Origin: Umezawaea tangerina
GTDB taxonomy: Bacteria; Actinomycetota; Actinomycetes; Mycobacteriales; Pseudonocardiaceae
Assembly (NCBI RefSeq): GCF_003002815.1
Contig: NZ_PVTF01000010.1
Span: forward strand, 1 to 64,000
Length of the DNA: 64,000 nt
Direction of reading: 5' to 3'
Numbering within the stretch: position 1 is the first letter of the stretch; each line of letters starts with the position of its first letter. The notes under the pieces were generated by a model. The model saw only the letters and a program-made list of their open reading frames with translations, was not told where the DNA came from and did not search any database. Positions 55,574 through 64,000 of the stretch are shown here, in pieces. Position numbers and translations under genes: made by a program.

Positions 55574-57568
55574 CTAGGCGCGGTCCCAGGCCCCGTCGGT
55601 GCTGGGACTGGTCAGCCACTCCACGTTCAGCGGATGGGCCGCGCCGCGGGCGTCGCGGAGCCTGCCGCACAGGTCCTCCTGCCGCGCGGCGAGCTCCCGC
55701 ACGACCTCGAACGGCGAGGCGTGCGCGTCCGGGCCCGTGGCGTTGCGGTACCAGTTGCCCAGCACCTCCAGCGTGAAGTCGACGACCATCAGCCCGCCGA
55801 GGCCGAGCACGACGTCGCCGGTGGCCTGGAAGACCCCGGAGTGCAGGGCCAGGTTGCGCGCGCTGTACAGCGCGTCGAGCAGCGACCGCATCCGCTCCTG
55901 CGTCGCGACCAACCAGCGCGCGCAGCTCCCCGCCGACGCGAGCCGCCCCCGCCAGTCGGCGACCTGCCGGGCGGCCAGCGGGGCGGCGTGGGGGAGCAGG
56001 TCGTGCACGGCCACCCGCGCGTCGAGCAGCGCGGGGTCGTCACCGGCGCGCTCGGGGAGCAGGACGTCGACCCACCGGTTCACGTCGAGCAGGTACTTGT
56101 GGTCGTCCAGGGTCGCGTACTCCGCCACCACGGCAAGGGGTTCGTGCAACGAGGAGGTCAGCCCGTCGGAGCGCCGGACCGCGTCCTCGTGCCTGCCGAC
56201 GGCACCGGCCAACGCCGTCCGGAGCCGCGCCACCTCGGGGTGGTCGGGAGCGCACCGCTCGATGGCCCGGCGCAGGCTCACCACCCGCCGCCGCGTGGTC
56301 CCGACCCGGCTGCGGGCGTGCTTGGTCGACGCCGTGGCCGACTGGTGCAGCAGCTGGTGCGCCTCCACCACCTGCTGCCGCATCGCCTGCAACGCCAGCA
56401 CTCCCGCCAGCTGCGACGCCTTCTCGTTCACCCCCAACGCCTCCAGCGCCGCCCACGACAGCGCGGCCGCGGTCAGCGGCGACTCCGTCGTCCTGGCCAG
56501 GTGCGCCATCCGCAGCCCTTCGCGCAGCCCGTGCGGCCACCGCTGCACCAACGGGTACGCGCGGTTGACGGTGGACCGGCGCGGGGTCAGCTCGTCGCTG
56601 CGCACGGTGCCCGCGCGGGTCACCAGCATCCGCGGGTCCAGCGAGATGGTGAGCAGCCGGTGGCCCGCGACGTACTGGTCCAGCAGTTCGGTCACCCGCC
56701 GCCGCGCCAGCCGGGCGGCGCTCGGCTTGTCGACCGCGTCCACGTCGACCGCCACCACGCAGCTGGTCGACGTGCGCGGCACGGTGGCCAGGAACTGGCG
56801 CAGCCGGTCGCGCGCGGCACCCCAGCCGAGCCTCTCCGGCTGCCCCTCCGACCACTGCCGCGCGGTCGGGTCGAGCGCGCTCAGCCCGGACAGCTCACCG
56901 GCGCCGTGCACGACGCACGCCACGTGGTGGCGCACCCGGTCCGGGTGCAGGGTCTGCCAGATCGCGGCGGGGTCGGTGCCGTGCTTGGCCAGGGTGTGGG
57001 TCAGCTCCTGCTGCAACGTGTCCGGGTCGCGGTCGGTGGCGGCGACCAGGCAGGCGACCTCGTCGCTGATCTGGTCCAGCCGCGCCCACCTGCCCGGTGA
57101 GCTCGCGGTGGCGTGCCAGGAGTCGAGGAACAGCGCCCACAGCAGCTTGGGCAGCTCGGCGATGAGGGTGTCGAGGCGGGCGGCGAACGCGGCCGCGGCG
57201 ACCCGGCTCTCCTGGTCGTCGTACATGGAGCCCGACGCGTCCACGATCTCCGCGAGCGTGTGCGTGAGGTGCACCAACGGCTGGTGCGCGGTGGCCGCCG
57301 CCGCCCGGTTGACCGCCGCGGCGGCGTTGAGGCACAGCGACCGCAGCAGCCTGCCCTTCGGCTGGCCGAGCACGCTGTAGCTCAACAGCGCGGAGTGGGT
57401 GCGGGGCAGCTCGGCGGCCAGGCCCGCCAGCGTGGCGGAGTGCTGGCTGAGCAGGGTGGCGGGCTCGATCGAGCGGATGACCCGTTGCAGCAGGTAGGTC
57501 TGCTCCCGCAGCGCTCCGCTGGCGCGGAGTTGTCCCAGCAGCTCCGGGTCGAACCCGCTGAACGTCAC
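55574..57568 (-). CDS. large uncharacterised protein with HEPN-like RNxxxH motif
   Basis: A 664-residue soluble protein with no recognised domain over most of its length. Near residue 370 is a TAAALSWAALEALGVN helix like the W-ALE-L start of Apea-type HEPN domains. About 200 residues later comes ALYSARNLALHSGVF with R571-N-x3-H576, the HEPN ribonuclease motif. In between lie a charged helical region and ARSRVGTTRRRVVSLRRAIE. GTG 57568 is used; a longer upstream frame is not protein-like. HEPN proteins often cut RNA in defence or conflict systems, so this could be a ribonuclease effector; no partner gene is obvious. Confidence 0.6.
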   Translation of the reverse strand: MTFSGFDPELLGQLRASGALREQTYLLQRVIRSIEPATLLSQHSATLAGLAAELPRTHSALLSYSVLGQPKGRLLRSLCLNAAAAVNRAAAATAHQPLVHLTHTLAEIVDASGSMYDDQESRVAAAAFAARLDTLIAELPKLLWALFLDSWHATASSPGRWARLDQISDEVACLVAATDRDPDTLQQELTHTLAKHGTDPAAIWQTLHPDRVRHHVACVVHGAGELSGLSALDPTARQWSEGQPERLGWGAARDRLRQFLATVPRTSTSCVVAVDVDAVDKPSAARLARRRVTELLDQYVAGHRLLTISLDPRMLVTRAGTVRSDELTPRRSTVNRAYPLVQRWPHGLREGLRMAHLARTTESPLTAAALSWAALEALGVNEKASQLAGVLALQAMRQQVVEAHQLLHQSATASTKHARSRVGTTRRRVVSLRRAIERCAPDHPEVARLRTALAGAVGRHEDAVRRSDGLTSSLHEPLAVVAEYATLDDHKYLLDVNRWVDVLLPERAGDDPALLDARVAVHDLLPHAAPLAARQVADWRGRLASAGSCARWLVATQERMRSLLDALYSARNLALHSGVFQATGDVVLGLGGLMVVDFTLEVLGNWYRNATGPDAHASPFEVVRELAARQEDLCGRLRDARGAAHPLNVEWLTSPSTDGAWDRA

Positions 57569-57663
57569 GCCACGCAGCGTAGTCGCACGGGGTGCGCGGC
57601 CGAGGCCCGAACGGCACCCCCGACGGCAGGTTCGGGGCGCCGGTGCGCAGGAGGTCGGAGCTT

Positions 57664-58665
57664 TCAGGAGATCGTTGGTCCGGCGGGCGCAGCGGTGGTA
57701 GCCCGGATGACCAAGGACGTGGGGAGTTCTTTCAGCTTGGGCACCGCCGCCGTGGCGCCGTTGTCGAGCTGGTCGAGCAGCAGCTCCACGGCCGCGCGGC
57801 CCGCCTCCTCCGCGGGCATGGTCACGGTCGTGAGCGGACGGCCGCACATCGCGGCGTAGAGGATGTCGTCGAACCCGGTGACACTGATCCGCTCCGGCAC
57901 CGCCACGTCGAGCTGCTGGAGCCGGTTGAGCACGCCCAGGGCCATGAGGTCGTTGTAGGCGACCACGGCCGTCACGCCCGCCGCCAGCGCCTGCTCGACG
58001 CCCTGGGCGCCACCGCGGAACGTCGGCTCGAACGGGCCCAGCTCCAGGACGGACAGGCCGGTGCGCGCGGCGGCCTCGCGCAGCCCGCGGCGGCGGGCCT
58101 GGGTGGACCACGACCGCCCCGGCCCGCCGAGGTAGGCGCACCGCCGGTGGCCGAGCGCGGCCAGGTGCCCGACCACCGCGGCCATCCCGGACGCGCTGTC
58201 CATCATGACCGACGGCAGTCCCGGCAGCGCGCGGTTGACCAGCACCATCGTGGTCAGCGACGCCAGCTCGGCGAGTCTGCCGTCGTCCAGTTCGGACGCG
58301 CACACCACGACGCCGTCGACCTGGCGCGCCATGGTGCGGATCAGCTCCTCCTCGGTCACGCCGTCCTGCCCGCTGTCGCAGAAGAACACCGAGTTGCCCG
58401 CCTCGCGGGCGCGGGCCTGCACGCCGAGCAGGATCGACGGGAAGAACGGGTTGCCGAGGTCGGGCACGACGATGCCGAGGTTGCCCGTGCGCCCGGTGAT
58501 CAGGCTGCGGGCCGCGGGGTTGGGCTGGTAGCCCAACCCCCGCACCACTTCCAGCACCCGTTCCCTGGTGTCGGCGCGGACCAGGTCGGGCGCGCTGATC
58601 GCCCGCGAGACCGTCGACACCGACACCCTGGCCTGACGTGCGACATCCCTGATGGTGACCGGCAC
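57664..58665 (-). CDS. LacI family transcriptional regulator
   Basis: The 333-residue regulator has the headpiece PVTIRDVARQARVSVSTVSR and AARSLITGRTGNLGIVVPDL, then the sensor VSVTGFDDILYAAMCGRPLT. GTG 58665 is chosen because GAGAGGAG precedes it and VPVTIRDVARQA is the usual LacI start; ATG 58692 would add nine residues. The target is unknown; neither neighbour is a transporter. Confidence 0.88.
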   Translation of the reverse strand: MPVTIRDVARQARVSVSTVSRAISAPDLVRADTRERVLEVVRGLGYQPNPAARSLITGRTGNLGIVVPDLGNPFFPSILLGVQARAREAGNSVFFCDSGQDGVTEEELIRTMARQVDGVVVCASELDDGRLAELASLTTMVLVNRALPGLPSVMMDSASGMAAVVGHLAALGHRRCAYLGGPGRSWSTQARRRGLREAAARTGLSVLELGPFEPTFRGGAQGVEQALAAGVTAVVAYNDLMALGVLNRLQQLDVAVPERISVTGFDDILYAAMCGRPLTTVTMPAEEAGRAAVELLLDQLDNGATAAVPKLKELPTSLVIRATTAAPAGPTIS

Positions 58666-58794
58666 GGCGGCTCCTCTCGTCGTGGCGGCCATGCAGGATG
58701 CACACGGATCCGGCGAGCCGTCAAGATCGGGCGGGCAAGCCTGTGGAGGTCCGCAGGTAGGCCAAAACTGGTAATGCCTCCGATGTCTGCGCCG

Positions 58795-60222
58795 TCAGAT
58801 GGTGAGTCCGGTCAGCACGAGAACGCGCTGCTCAGTGAGGTCCTCCATGGCCGACCTGAGGCCTTCGCGGCCCGTCCCGGACTCCTTCACGCCGCCGTAG
58901 GGCATCTGGTCGGCCCGGAAGCTCGGCACGTCGCCGACGATCACGCCGCCGACGGCGAGCCTCGCCGACGCCCGGAAGGCGACCCGCAGGTCGTGGGTGA
59001 ACACCCCGGCCTGCAGGCCGAAGCGCGACGCGTTGACCCGCTCGAACGCCTCGTCGACGCTGTCGACCGCCTGGAGCACCACGACCGGCCCGAACACCTC
59101 CTCGGCCACGACCCTGGCGTCCTCGGGCACACCGGCGAGCACGGTGGGCGCGACGGTCGAGCCGTCCCGCCCGCCGCCGGTCAGCAGGTCCGCGCCCGCC
59201 GCGACGGCCTCGGCCACCCAGGACTCCACCCGTTCGGCCGCGGGCCGGTTGATGAGCGGGCCGACGTCCGTGGCCGGGTCCGAGGGGTCACCCGTGCCCA
59301 GCTTGCGCACGTGCGCCACCACGGCCGCGGACACCTCGTCGTAGACGTCGCGGTGCGCGTACACCCGCTGCACCGAGATGCACGACTGGCCGCCCTGGTA
59401 CATCGCGAACGTGGCGATCCGCTGCGCCGCCCAGTCCAGGTCCGTCCAATCAGGACAGACGATGGCCGCCGCGTTGCCGCCCAGCTCCAGCGTGACGTGC
59501 TTGCGCGGCACCCGGTCCTGGATCCCGTAGCCCACCGGGCCGGAACCGGTGAACGACACGACGGGCAGCCGCGGGTCGGCGACCAGCTCGGCGGCGACCT
59601 CGTTCGGCACCGGCAGCACCGACCACGCGCCCGCGGGCAGGTCGGTCTCGGCCAGCAGCTCGCCCAGCAGCAGGGCGACCAGCGGGGTGGCGGGCGCGGG
59701 CTTGAGCACGATCGGCGCGCCGACCGCGATGGCGGGGGCCACCTTGTGCGCCACCAGGTTCAGCGGGAAGTTGAACGGCGCGATGCCCAGCACCGGTCCG
59801 CGCGGCACCCGGCGCACCAGCGCCATCCGGCCGTTCGCGGCCGGGTCGGTGTCCAGCCGTTGGAGCTCGCCGGAGAACCGGCGTGCCTCCTCGGCGGCCC
59901 AGCGGAACGTCGACACCGCCCTGGTCACCTCGACGCGGGCCCACTTCACCGGCTTGCCGGACTCGCCGGTGATCAGCGCGGCGATCTCGTCCGCGCGCTC
60001 GGCCAGCCTGCGCGAGACGTGGTCCAGCGCGGCGGCGCGGGCGTGCGCGGGCAGCACGGCCAGCTCCGGCGCGACCGCCTCGGCGGCGGCCACCGCCCGT
60101 TCCACGTCCCGCGCGCTCGCCTGGGACGTCGTGCCCACCAGGGCTCCGTCGAACGGGCTGTGCACGGCCAGCTCGGTCTCGCTCGTGGTCGCGGTACCCG
60201 CGACCCAGTACGGGGTCGTCAC
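58795..60222 (-). CDS. NAD(P)-dependent aldehyde dehydrogenase
   Basis: The 475-residue ALDH has the catalytic Cys C281 in MYQGGQSCISVQRV, the general-base Glu in VTLELGGNAA and the cofactor strand FTGSGPVG. It ends PYGGVKESGTGREG. GTG 60222 overlaps the aminotransferase stop by four bases. It would oxidise the semialdehyde made by the upstream aminotransferase (succinate semialdehyde if the substrate is GABA). Confidence 0.9.
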   Translation of the reverse strand: MTTPYWVAGTATTSETELAVHSPFDGALVGTTSQASARDVERAVAAAEAVAPELAVLPAHARAAALDHVSRRLAERADEIAALITGESGKPVKWARVEVTRAVSTFRWAAEEARRFSGELQRLDTDPAANGRMALVRRVPRGPVLGIAPFNFPLNLVAHKVAPAIAVGAPIVLKPAPATPLVALLLGELLAETDLPAGAWSVLPVPNEVAAELVADPRLPVVSFTGSGPVGYGIQDRVPRKHVTLELGGNAAAIVCPDWTDLDWAAQRIATFAMYQGGQSCISVQRVYAHRDVYDEVSAAVVAHVRKLGTGDPSDPATDVGPLINRPAAERVESWVAEAVAAGADLLTGGGRDGSTVAPTVLAGVPEDARVVAEEVFGPVVVLQAVDSVDEAFERVNASRFGLQAGVFTHDLRVAFRASARLAVGGVIVGDVPSFRADQMPYGGVKESGTGREGLRSAMEDLTEQRVLVLTGLTI

Positions 60223-61592
60223 TTCGCCACTCCCAGGACCGCCTGCTCGAAGATGTCCATGCCCTCGGCCAGCAGGTCGTCCGGGATGACCAGCGGGGGC
60301 AGGAACCGGATCACGTTGCCGTAGGTGCCGCAGGTCAGCACGACCACACCGGCGGCGTGGCAGGCCTTCGCGACCCGGCTCGCGATGTCCGGCGTCGGTT
60401 CGGTGAACTCCACCGCCAGCATCGCGCCGCGGCCGCGGATGTCGCCGATCAGGCCGCCCGACGTGCTTGTCCCAGCGGAGGGCGTGGAGGTTTCGCCCGA
60501 CGTGCTTGTCCCAGCGGAGGGCGTGAAAGTACTGGTCTTCTCCGCCAACGCCCTCAGCCTGGGCAGCACGGCGTCCTCGATCCGGCGCGCGGCGGCGGAC
60601 AGGTCGCGCTCGCGCATGGTCCGGATCGCGCCCAGCGCCGCGGCGCACGCGACCGGGTTGCCGCCGTAGGTGCCGCCCAGGCCGCCGACGTGCACGGCGT
60701 CCATCACCTCGGCGCGCCCGGTGACCGCGGCCAGCGGCATCCCGCCCGCGATGCCCTTGGCGGTGGTCACCATGTCCGGCACCACGCCCTCGTGGTCGCT
60801 GGCGAACCAGGAACCCGTGCGGCAGAAGCCGGTCTGGATCTCGTCGGCCACCAGCAGGGCGCCGGTGCGCGCGCACCACTCGGCGATGGCGGGCAGGAAA
60901 CCCTCCGCGGGCACGACGAACCCGCCCTCGCCCTGGATCGGCTCGATCAGCACGCACGCCGCGGTGTCGACGCCGACCTGCTTCTCGATCAGGTCGATCG
61001 CGCGCGCCGCGGCCTCGGCGCCGCTGAGCCCGCCGTCGCGGTAGGGGTAGGACATCGGGACCCGGTAGATCTCGCCCGCGAACGGCCCGAAACCGTGCTT
61101 GTACGGCATGTTCTTGGCCGTCAGCGCCATCGTGAGGTTCGTGCGGCCGTGGTAGGCGTGGTCGAACACGACGACCGCCTGCCGCCCGGTGGCGTGCCGG
61201 GCGATCTTGACCGCGTTCTCCACCGCCTCCGCGCCGGAGTTGAAGAGCACCGACCGCTTCTCGTGGTCGCCCGGCGTCAGCTCGTTGAGCTGCTCGCAGA
61301 CCTCCAGGTACCCCTCGTACGGCGTGATCATGAAGCAGGTGTGGCTGAACCTGTCGATCTGCTCGTGCACGGCCTCGGCGACCGCGGGCGCCGGGTTGCC
61401 GACGCCCGTCACGGCGATGCCGGAGCCGAGGTCGATGAGCCGGTTGCCGTCGACGTCGACCAGCAGCCCGTCTTCGGCGGAGTCGATGTAGACCGGGAGG
61501 GTCGACCCGACCCCGGAGGCCACCGCGTTCTTGCGGCGGGCGGCCAGTTCGAGGGATCGGGGACCGGGCAGTTCGGTGCGCAGTCGCGTCAT
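60219..61592 (-). CDS. gabT: 4-aminobutyrate aminotransferase-type class III transaminase with repeat insertion
   Basis: The 457-residue PLP enzyme has LFNSGAEAVENAVKIAR, YHGRTNLTMA, IEPIQGEGGF, LVADEIQTGF (Asp for PLP) and TTAKGIAGGMPL (K279). These fit GABA or related omega-amino-acid transaminases. Residues about 354-380 are an unusual tandem TPSAGTSTSGETS insert from a 39-bp DNA repeat. The insertion is near a surface turn before DIRGRGAM. ATG 61592 starts divergently from a PucR gene. Substrate is inferred. Confidence 0.85.
   Translation of the reverse strand: MTRLRTELPGPRSLELAARRKNAVASGVGSTLPVYIDSAEDGLLVDVDGNRLIDLGSGIAVTGVGNPAPAVAEAVHEQIDRFSHTCFMITPYEGYLEVCEQLNELTPGDHEKRSVLFNSGAEAVENAVKIARHATGRQAVVVFDHAYHGRTNLTMALTAKNMPYKHGFGPFAGEIYRVPMSYPYRDGGLSGAEAAARAIDLIEKQVGVDTAACVLIEPIQGEGGFVVPAEGFLPAIAEWCARTGALLVADEIQTGFCRTGSWFASDHEGVVPDMVTTAKGIAGGMPLAAVTGRAEVMDAVHVGGLGGTYGGNPVACAAALGAIRTMRERDLSAAARRIEDAVLPRLRALAEKTSTFTPSAGTSTSGETSTPSAGTSTSGGLIGDIRGRGAMLAVEFTEPTPDIASRVAKACHAAGVVVLTCGTYGNVIRFLPPLVIPDDLLAEGMDIFEQAVLGVAK
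60455..60532. repeat. 39-bp tandem repeat inside the aminotransferase gene
   Basis: Units 60455-60493 and 60494-60532 are identical over the first 32 bases (CGCCCGACGTGCTTGTCCCA core). Read in the gene frame they give a Thr/Ser/Gly-rich insert; in another frame they read ALRWDKHVGR twice. Confidence 0.8.
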
Positions 61593-61629
61593 GGCTCCAG
61601 CATGGTCGGGTTCCGCGGGGCGCGCAGTG

Positions 61630-61649
61630 CCGGATGTGGCCACTTCCGG
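61630..61649. promoter_or_regulatory. palindrome in the GabT/PucR divergent region
   Basis: CCGGATGTGGCCACTTCCGG is a 20-bp palindrome around GTGGCCAC with one mismatched pair, midway between the two divergent starts. Likely PucR site, inference. Confidence 0.5.
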
Positions 61650-61671
61650 GGCCGCTGATGTACAAACTGGC

Positions 61672-63012
61672 ATGCCCCTGACCCTGCGCTCCCTGGTGGA
61701 CGACCTGCGGCTGCCGGTGCTCGCGGGCGCGGCTGGCCTGGACCGGGTGGTGTCCTGGGTGCACGGCACCGAGCTGGTCGACCCGACACCGTTCCTGGAG
61801 GGCGGTGAGCTGCTGCTCACCACGGGACTGGCCGTGCGGCGCGGTTTCCGCGGCTACGTCGAGCGGCTGGCCGCGGTCGGCGTGGTGGGGCTGGGGTTCG
61901 GCACCGGGCTGAGCCACGCCGTCGTGCCGCCCGGTCTGGTGGCGGCCGCGGCGCGAGCGGGCCTGCCGCTGCTGGAGGTGCCGCGCGAGACGCCGTTCAT
62001 CGCGCTGAGCAAAGCGGTGTCGCGGGCCGTGGCCGCCGACGAGTACGCGGCGCTGACCCGTGCCGGCGAGGCGCGGCGGGCGTTGACGCGGGCGGCGGTC
62101 GGCCGCGACGGGATGGCCGCGGTGGTGCGGCGGCTGGGCCAGTGGGTGGGGGCGCGGGTCGTGCTGCTCGACCCGGCGGGGGAGCCCGTGCACGGCTTCG
62201 GCCGCCGCCCGATGCCCGACCTGGCACCGGAACTGGCCCGGCTGCGGGCCTCCGGCGGGCTGGCCAGCTCGGCGTTCTCCGCCGACGGAGGGCACGTCGT
62301 GGCGCAGGTCCTCGGCGGTCGCGGGCGCGGGTTCCTGGTGGTCGTCCGCGACGAGCCGTGGGACCCGGCCGACCGCGACATCGTGACCACGGCGGCGTCG
62401 TTGCTCACCCTGTCCTTGGCCCAGTCCGACTCCGCGCGCAGGCGCTTGCGCACCGCGGAGTTCCACCTCCTGGCGGCCGGTCGCGTGGACCTCGTGCCGG
62501 ACCTGCCGGACGGACCGGTGCGCGTGGTCGTGGTCGACGGCGTGGAGGTCGAGGACGTGCCGGGGTTCGCCGCGGAGGTCGACGGGCACGTCGTCGTGGT
62601 GGCGCAGGAAGTACCGGTGCTGCCGGGCGCGCTGCTCGGTGTGTCCACGCCGGTGGGAATCACCGCCGTGGGCGAGGGTTTCCGCCAGGCTTTAGCCGCT
62701 TTGGCGGTCGCGCGGCGCTCGGTGCCGGAGGTACATTTCGCCGACTTGGCGGGTGCGGGCCTGATGTCGTTGCTCCCCGACGGCGCGGGACGCGCGTTCG
62801 CCGAGTCGCTGTTGGCACCGCTTTCCCCTGAACTGCGGGAAACCCTGCGTGTGTGGCTCGCCCACCACGGCCAGTGGGATCCCGCCGCGGCCCGCCTGGG
62901 CGTGCACCGGCACACCCTGCGCAACCGCGTCCGCAAGGCGGAAGCGCTGCTGGGACGGTCTTTGGACGTCCCCGGCGTGCGCGCTGAGTTGTGGCTGGCT
63001 CTCTGCGCGTAA
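61672..63012 (+). CDS. PucR family transcriptional regulator
   Basis: The 446-residue regulator has the PucR N-terminal domain (MPLTLRSLVDDLRLPVLAGA...; ELVDPTPFLEGGELLLTTGL) and the C-terminal PucR-type HTH (LGVHRHTLRNRVRKAEALLG). PucR proteins control amine, purine or GABA catabolism, matching the divergent aminotransferase operon. ATG 61672 is the start. Confidence 0.88.
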   Translation: MPLTLRSLVDDLRLPVLAGAAGLDRVVSWVHGTELVDPTPFLEGGELLLTTGLAVRRGFRGYVERLAAVGVVGLGFGTGLSHAVVPPGLVAAAARAGLPLLEVPRETPFIALSKAVSRAVAADEYAALTRAGEARRALTRAAVGRDGMAAVVRRLGQWVGARVVLLDPAGEPVHGFGRRPMPDLAPELARLRASGGLASSAFSADGGHVVAQVLGGRGRGFLVVVRDEPWDPADRDIVTTAASLLTLSLAQSDSARRRLRTAEFHLLAAGRVDLVPDLPDGPVRVVVVDGVEVEDVPGFAAEVDGHVVVVAQEVPVLPGALLGVSTPVGITAVGEGFRQALAALAVARRSVPEVHFADLAGAGLMSLLPDGAGRAFAESLLAPLSPELRETLRVWLAHHGQWDPAAARLGVHRHTLRNRVRKAEALLGRSLDVPGVRAELWLALCA

Positions 63013-63042
63013 CACTGGAGGCTTGACAGCCGACTACCGTTT

Positions 63043-63058
63043 AGATGCACGTGCATCT
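63043..63058. promoter_or_regulatory. perfect 16-bp palindrome upstream of the kinase
   Basis: AGATGCACGTGCATCT is perfectly symmetric and lies 15 bases after TTGACA (63023-63028), where a -10 box would be. It is a good candidate operator overlapping the kinase promoter. Confidence 0.55.
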
Positions 63059-63187
63059 GCACGCCCGGTCGACAGTGGGTCGCGCCGGGTGACGGTGATC
63101 ATCGGATTCGACCCCACAGGGGCAACTTCGGCCCCTGGCGGGTAGGTTGCGATCGGGTGATCTGCTAAGCGGGAGGGCCAGTCGGGG

Positions 63188-64000
63188 ATGACCAGCCGCA
63201 GTGAAGCGACCGCCGTCTGGGACGGTGACCAGAGTGGCAAGGTCGTCGGCGGCCGGTATGAACTGGGCAGTCTACTGGGCACCGGCGGCATGGCCGAGGT
63301 CTACCGCGCCCACGACTCCCGGCTCGACCGCTCCGTCGCCGTGAAGCTCTTCCTCAGCGGTGCCACGCCCGAGGACCAGATCCGGCTCGACCGCGAGGCG
63401 CAGATGCTCGCCGCGCTGCACACCCCCGGCGTCGTCACGGTGTTCGACACCGGATCGCACCGCGGCAGGCCCTACTACGTGATGCAGGTCGTCGACGGCG
63501 GCACGCTGCGCCAGCGGATGCGCCAGCCGCTGCCGCCGTCGCTGGTCGCCCGCGTCGGCGCGCAGGTGGCGGACACGCTGGACTTCGTGCACGCGTGGGG
63601 GATCGTGCACCGCGACATCAAGCCGTCGAACATCCTGCTGGACGACACCGGGCGGCAGGCCTACCTCGCGGACTTCGGCCTGGCGCTGCAGGCGCACGCG
63701 ACCCGCGTGACGCGCTCCGGCCTCCTGGTCGGCACCGCCGGCTACCTGGCGCCCGAACAGCTGCGCGGCCGGGAGGTGGCGCCGCCGACGGACATCTACG
63801 CGCTCGGGCTCGTGCTGCTGGAGTGCCTGACCGGCCAGGCCGAGTACCCCGGCGGCGACACCGAGGCCGCGCTGGCGCGGTTGTCGCGGCCCGCCCGCGT
63901 GCCCGCCGGGCTGCCGGAGCCGTGGACCGAGCTGCTGGTGTCGATGACGCACTCGGACCCGAGCCGCAGGCCGCGGGCGGCCCAGTGCGCGGAGCTGCTG
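63188..64000 (+). CDS. Ser/Thr protein kinase (PknB-like), 3' end outside window
   Basis: The first 271 residues of a Hanks-type kinase: VVGGRYELGSLLGTGGMAEV (Gly loop), K53 in VAVKLF, IVHRDIKPSN with D143, ADFGLAL with D162 and GYLAPEQL. ATG 63188 follows GGGAGG. The kinase domain is almost complete at the window end; any membrane or PASTA part lies beyond. Confidence 0.92.
   Translation, partial: MTSRSEATAVWDGDQSGKVVGGRYELGSLLGTGGMAEVYRAHDSRLDRSVAVKLFLSGATPEDQIRLDREAQMLAALHTPGVVTVFDTGSHRGRPYYVMQVVDGGTLRQRMRQPLPPSLVARVGAQVADTLDFVHAWGIVHRDIKPSNILLDDTGRQAYLADFGLALQAHATRVTRSGLLVGTAGYLAPEQLRGREVAPPTDIYALGLVLLECLTGQAEYPGGDTEAALARLSRPARVPAGLPEPWTELLVSMTHSDPSRRPRAAQCAELL

Noticed and set aside
55574-58705. 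Single 1043-residue protein spanning the HEPN-like and LacI genes
   Set aside because: The LacI gene is in another frame over the upper half; the HEPN-like protein starts at GTG 57568.

Overview
The window is about 70% G+C with GTG and TTG starts and Shine-Dalgarno sites of the GGAGG type. Gene content points to a high-GC actinobacterium, most likely of the Pseudonocardiales (Actinosynnema, Saccharothrix or Lentzea type). Supporting genes are an F420-type LLM oxidoreductase, an acVLRF1 peptidyl-tRNA hydrolase, a ShbA/SigD-type sigma factor, TreY/TreZ trehalose synthesis and an ANTAR regulator. The order-level placement is inference.

Layout. 1-330: the end of an rRNA operon (23S 3' end, 5S, strong terminator), then two copies of a hairpin-bearing repeat. 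0.5-9.5 kb: dGTPase; a secreted atypical subtilase with a P-domain; an HTH protein; a degenerate methyltransferase-like protein; acVLRF1; and a Pro/Thr-rich secreted protein beside a SigE-type sigma factor and its overlapping membrane partner. 9.5-17.3 kb: cytochrome P450, a frameshifted SDR, an ABC-F ATPase, a small HTH protein, an enoyl-CoA hydratase and an ABC exporter. 17.3-24.5 kb: a class B PBP; a SIS sugar isomerase divergent from a DeoR/MFS operon; a MobA-like transferase; an orphan LuxR HTH; and two alpha/beta hydrolases. 24.5-29.7 kb: an FAD oxidoreductase / DUF1365 / cyclopropane-fatty-acid-synthase-like operon, then a ShbA-like sigma factor and a PfkB kinase. 29.9-36 kb: an amidohydrolase-amidase operon behind a triple-repeat operator, a class A PBP and an M23 peptidase.

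36-39 kb looks like a small accessory island with a compositional change: an MscS-channel remnant, an AbiEi/AbiEii toxin-antitoxin pair with a palindromic operator, and a frameshifted sugar-binding-protein remnant. 39-43 kb: an LLM oxidoreductase, a TetR regulator, a membrane-anchored solute-binding protein without permeases, a VOC protein and a BCP peroxiredoxin. 43-53 kb: a glycogen/maltodextrin-to-trehalose cluster (LacI, MalQ, a small hypothetical, GlgX, TreY, TreZ) that would convert alpha-glucan to trehalose, with an ANTAR gene overlapping it convergently. 53.5-64 kb: CsbD; an SDR/TetR pair with two operators; a large unknown protein with a HEPN-like RNxxxH motif; a LacI regulator; a GABA-type aminotransferase/aldehyde dehydrogenase operon divergent from a PucR regulator; and a Ser/Thr kinase cut by the window end.

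The least explained items are these. (i) Two palindromic CTAG-bounded elements (21793-21963 and 29723-29843) share two distinct arms in opposite orientation, and each begins in the stop codon of a gene, which looks like a non-autonomous mobile element family. (ii) A 39-bp tandem repeat sits in frame inside the aminotransferase. (iii) There is the HEPN-motif protein. (iv) A subtilase has Glu where the catalytic His is expected. No tRNA, CRISPR array or intact transposase was seen.
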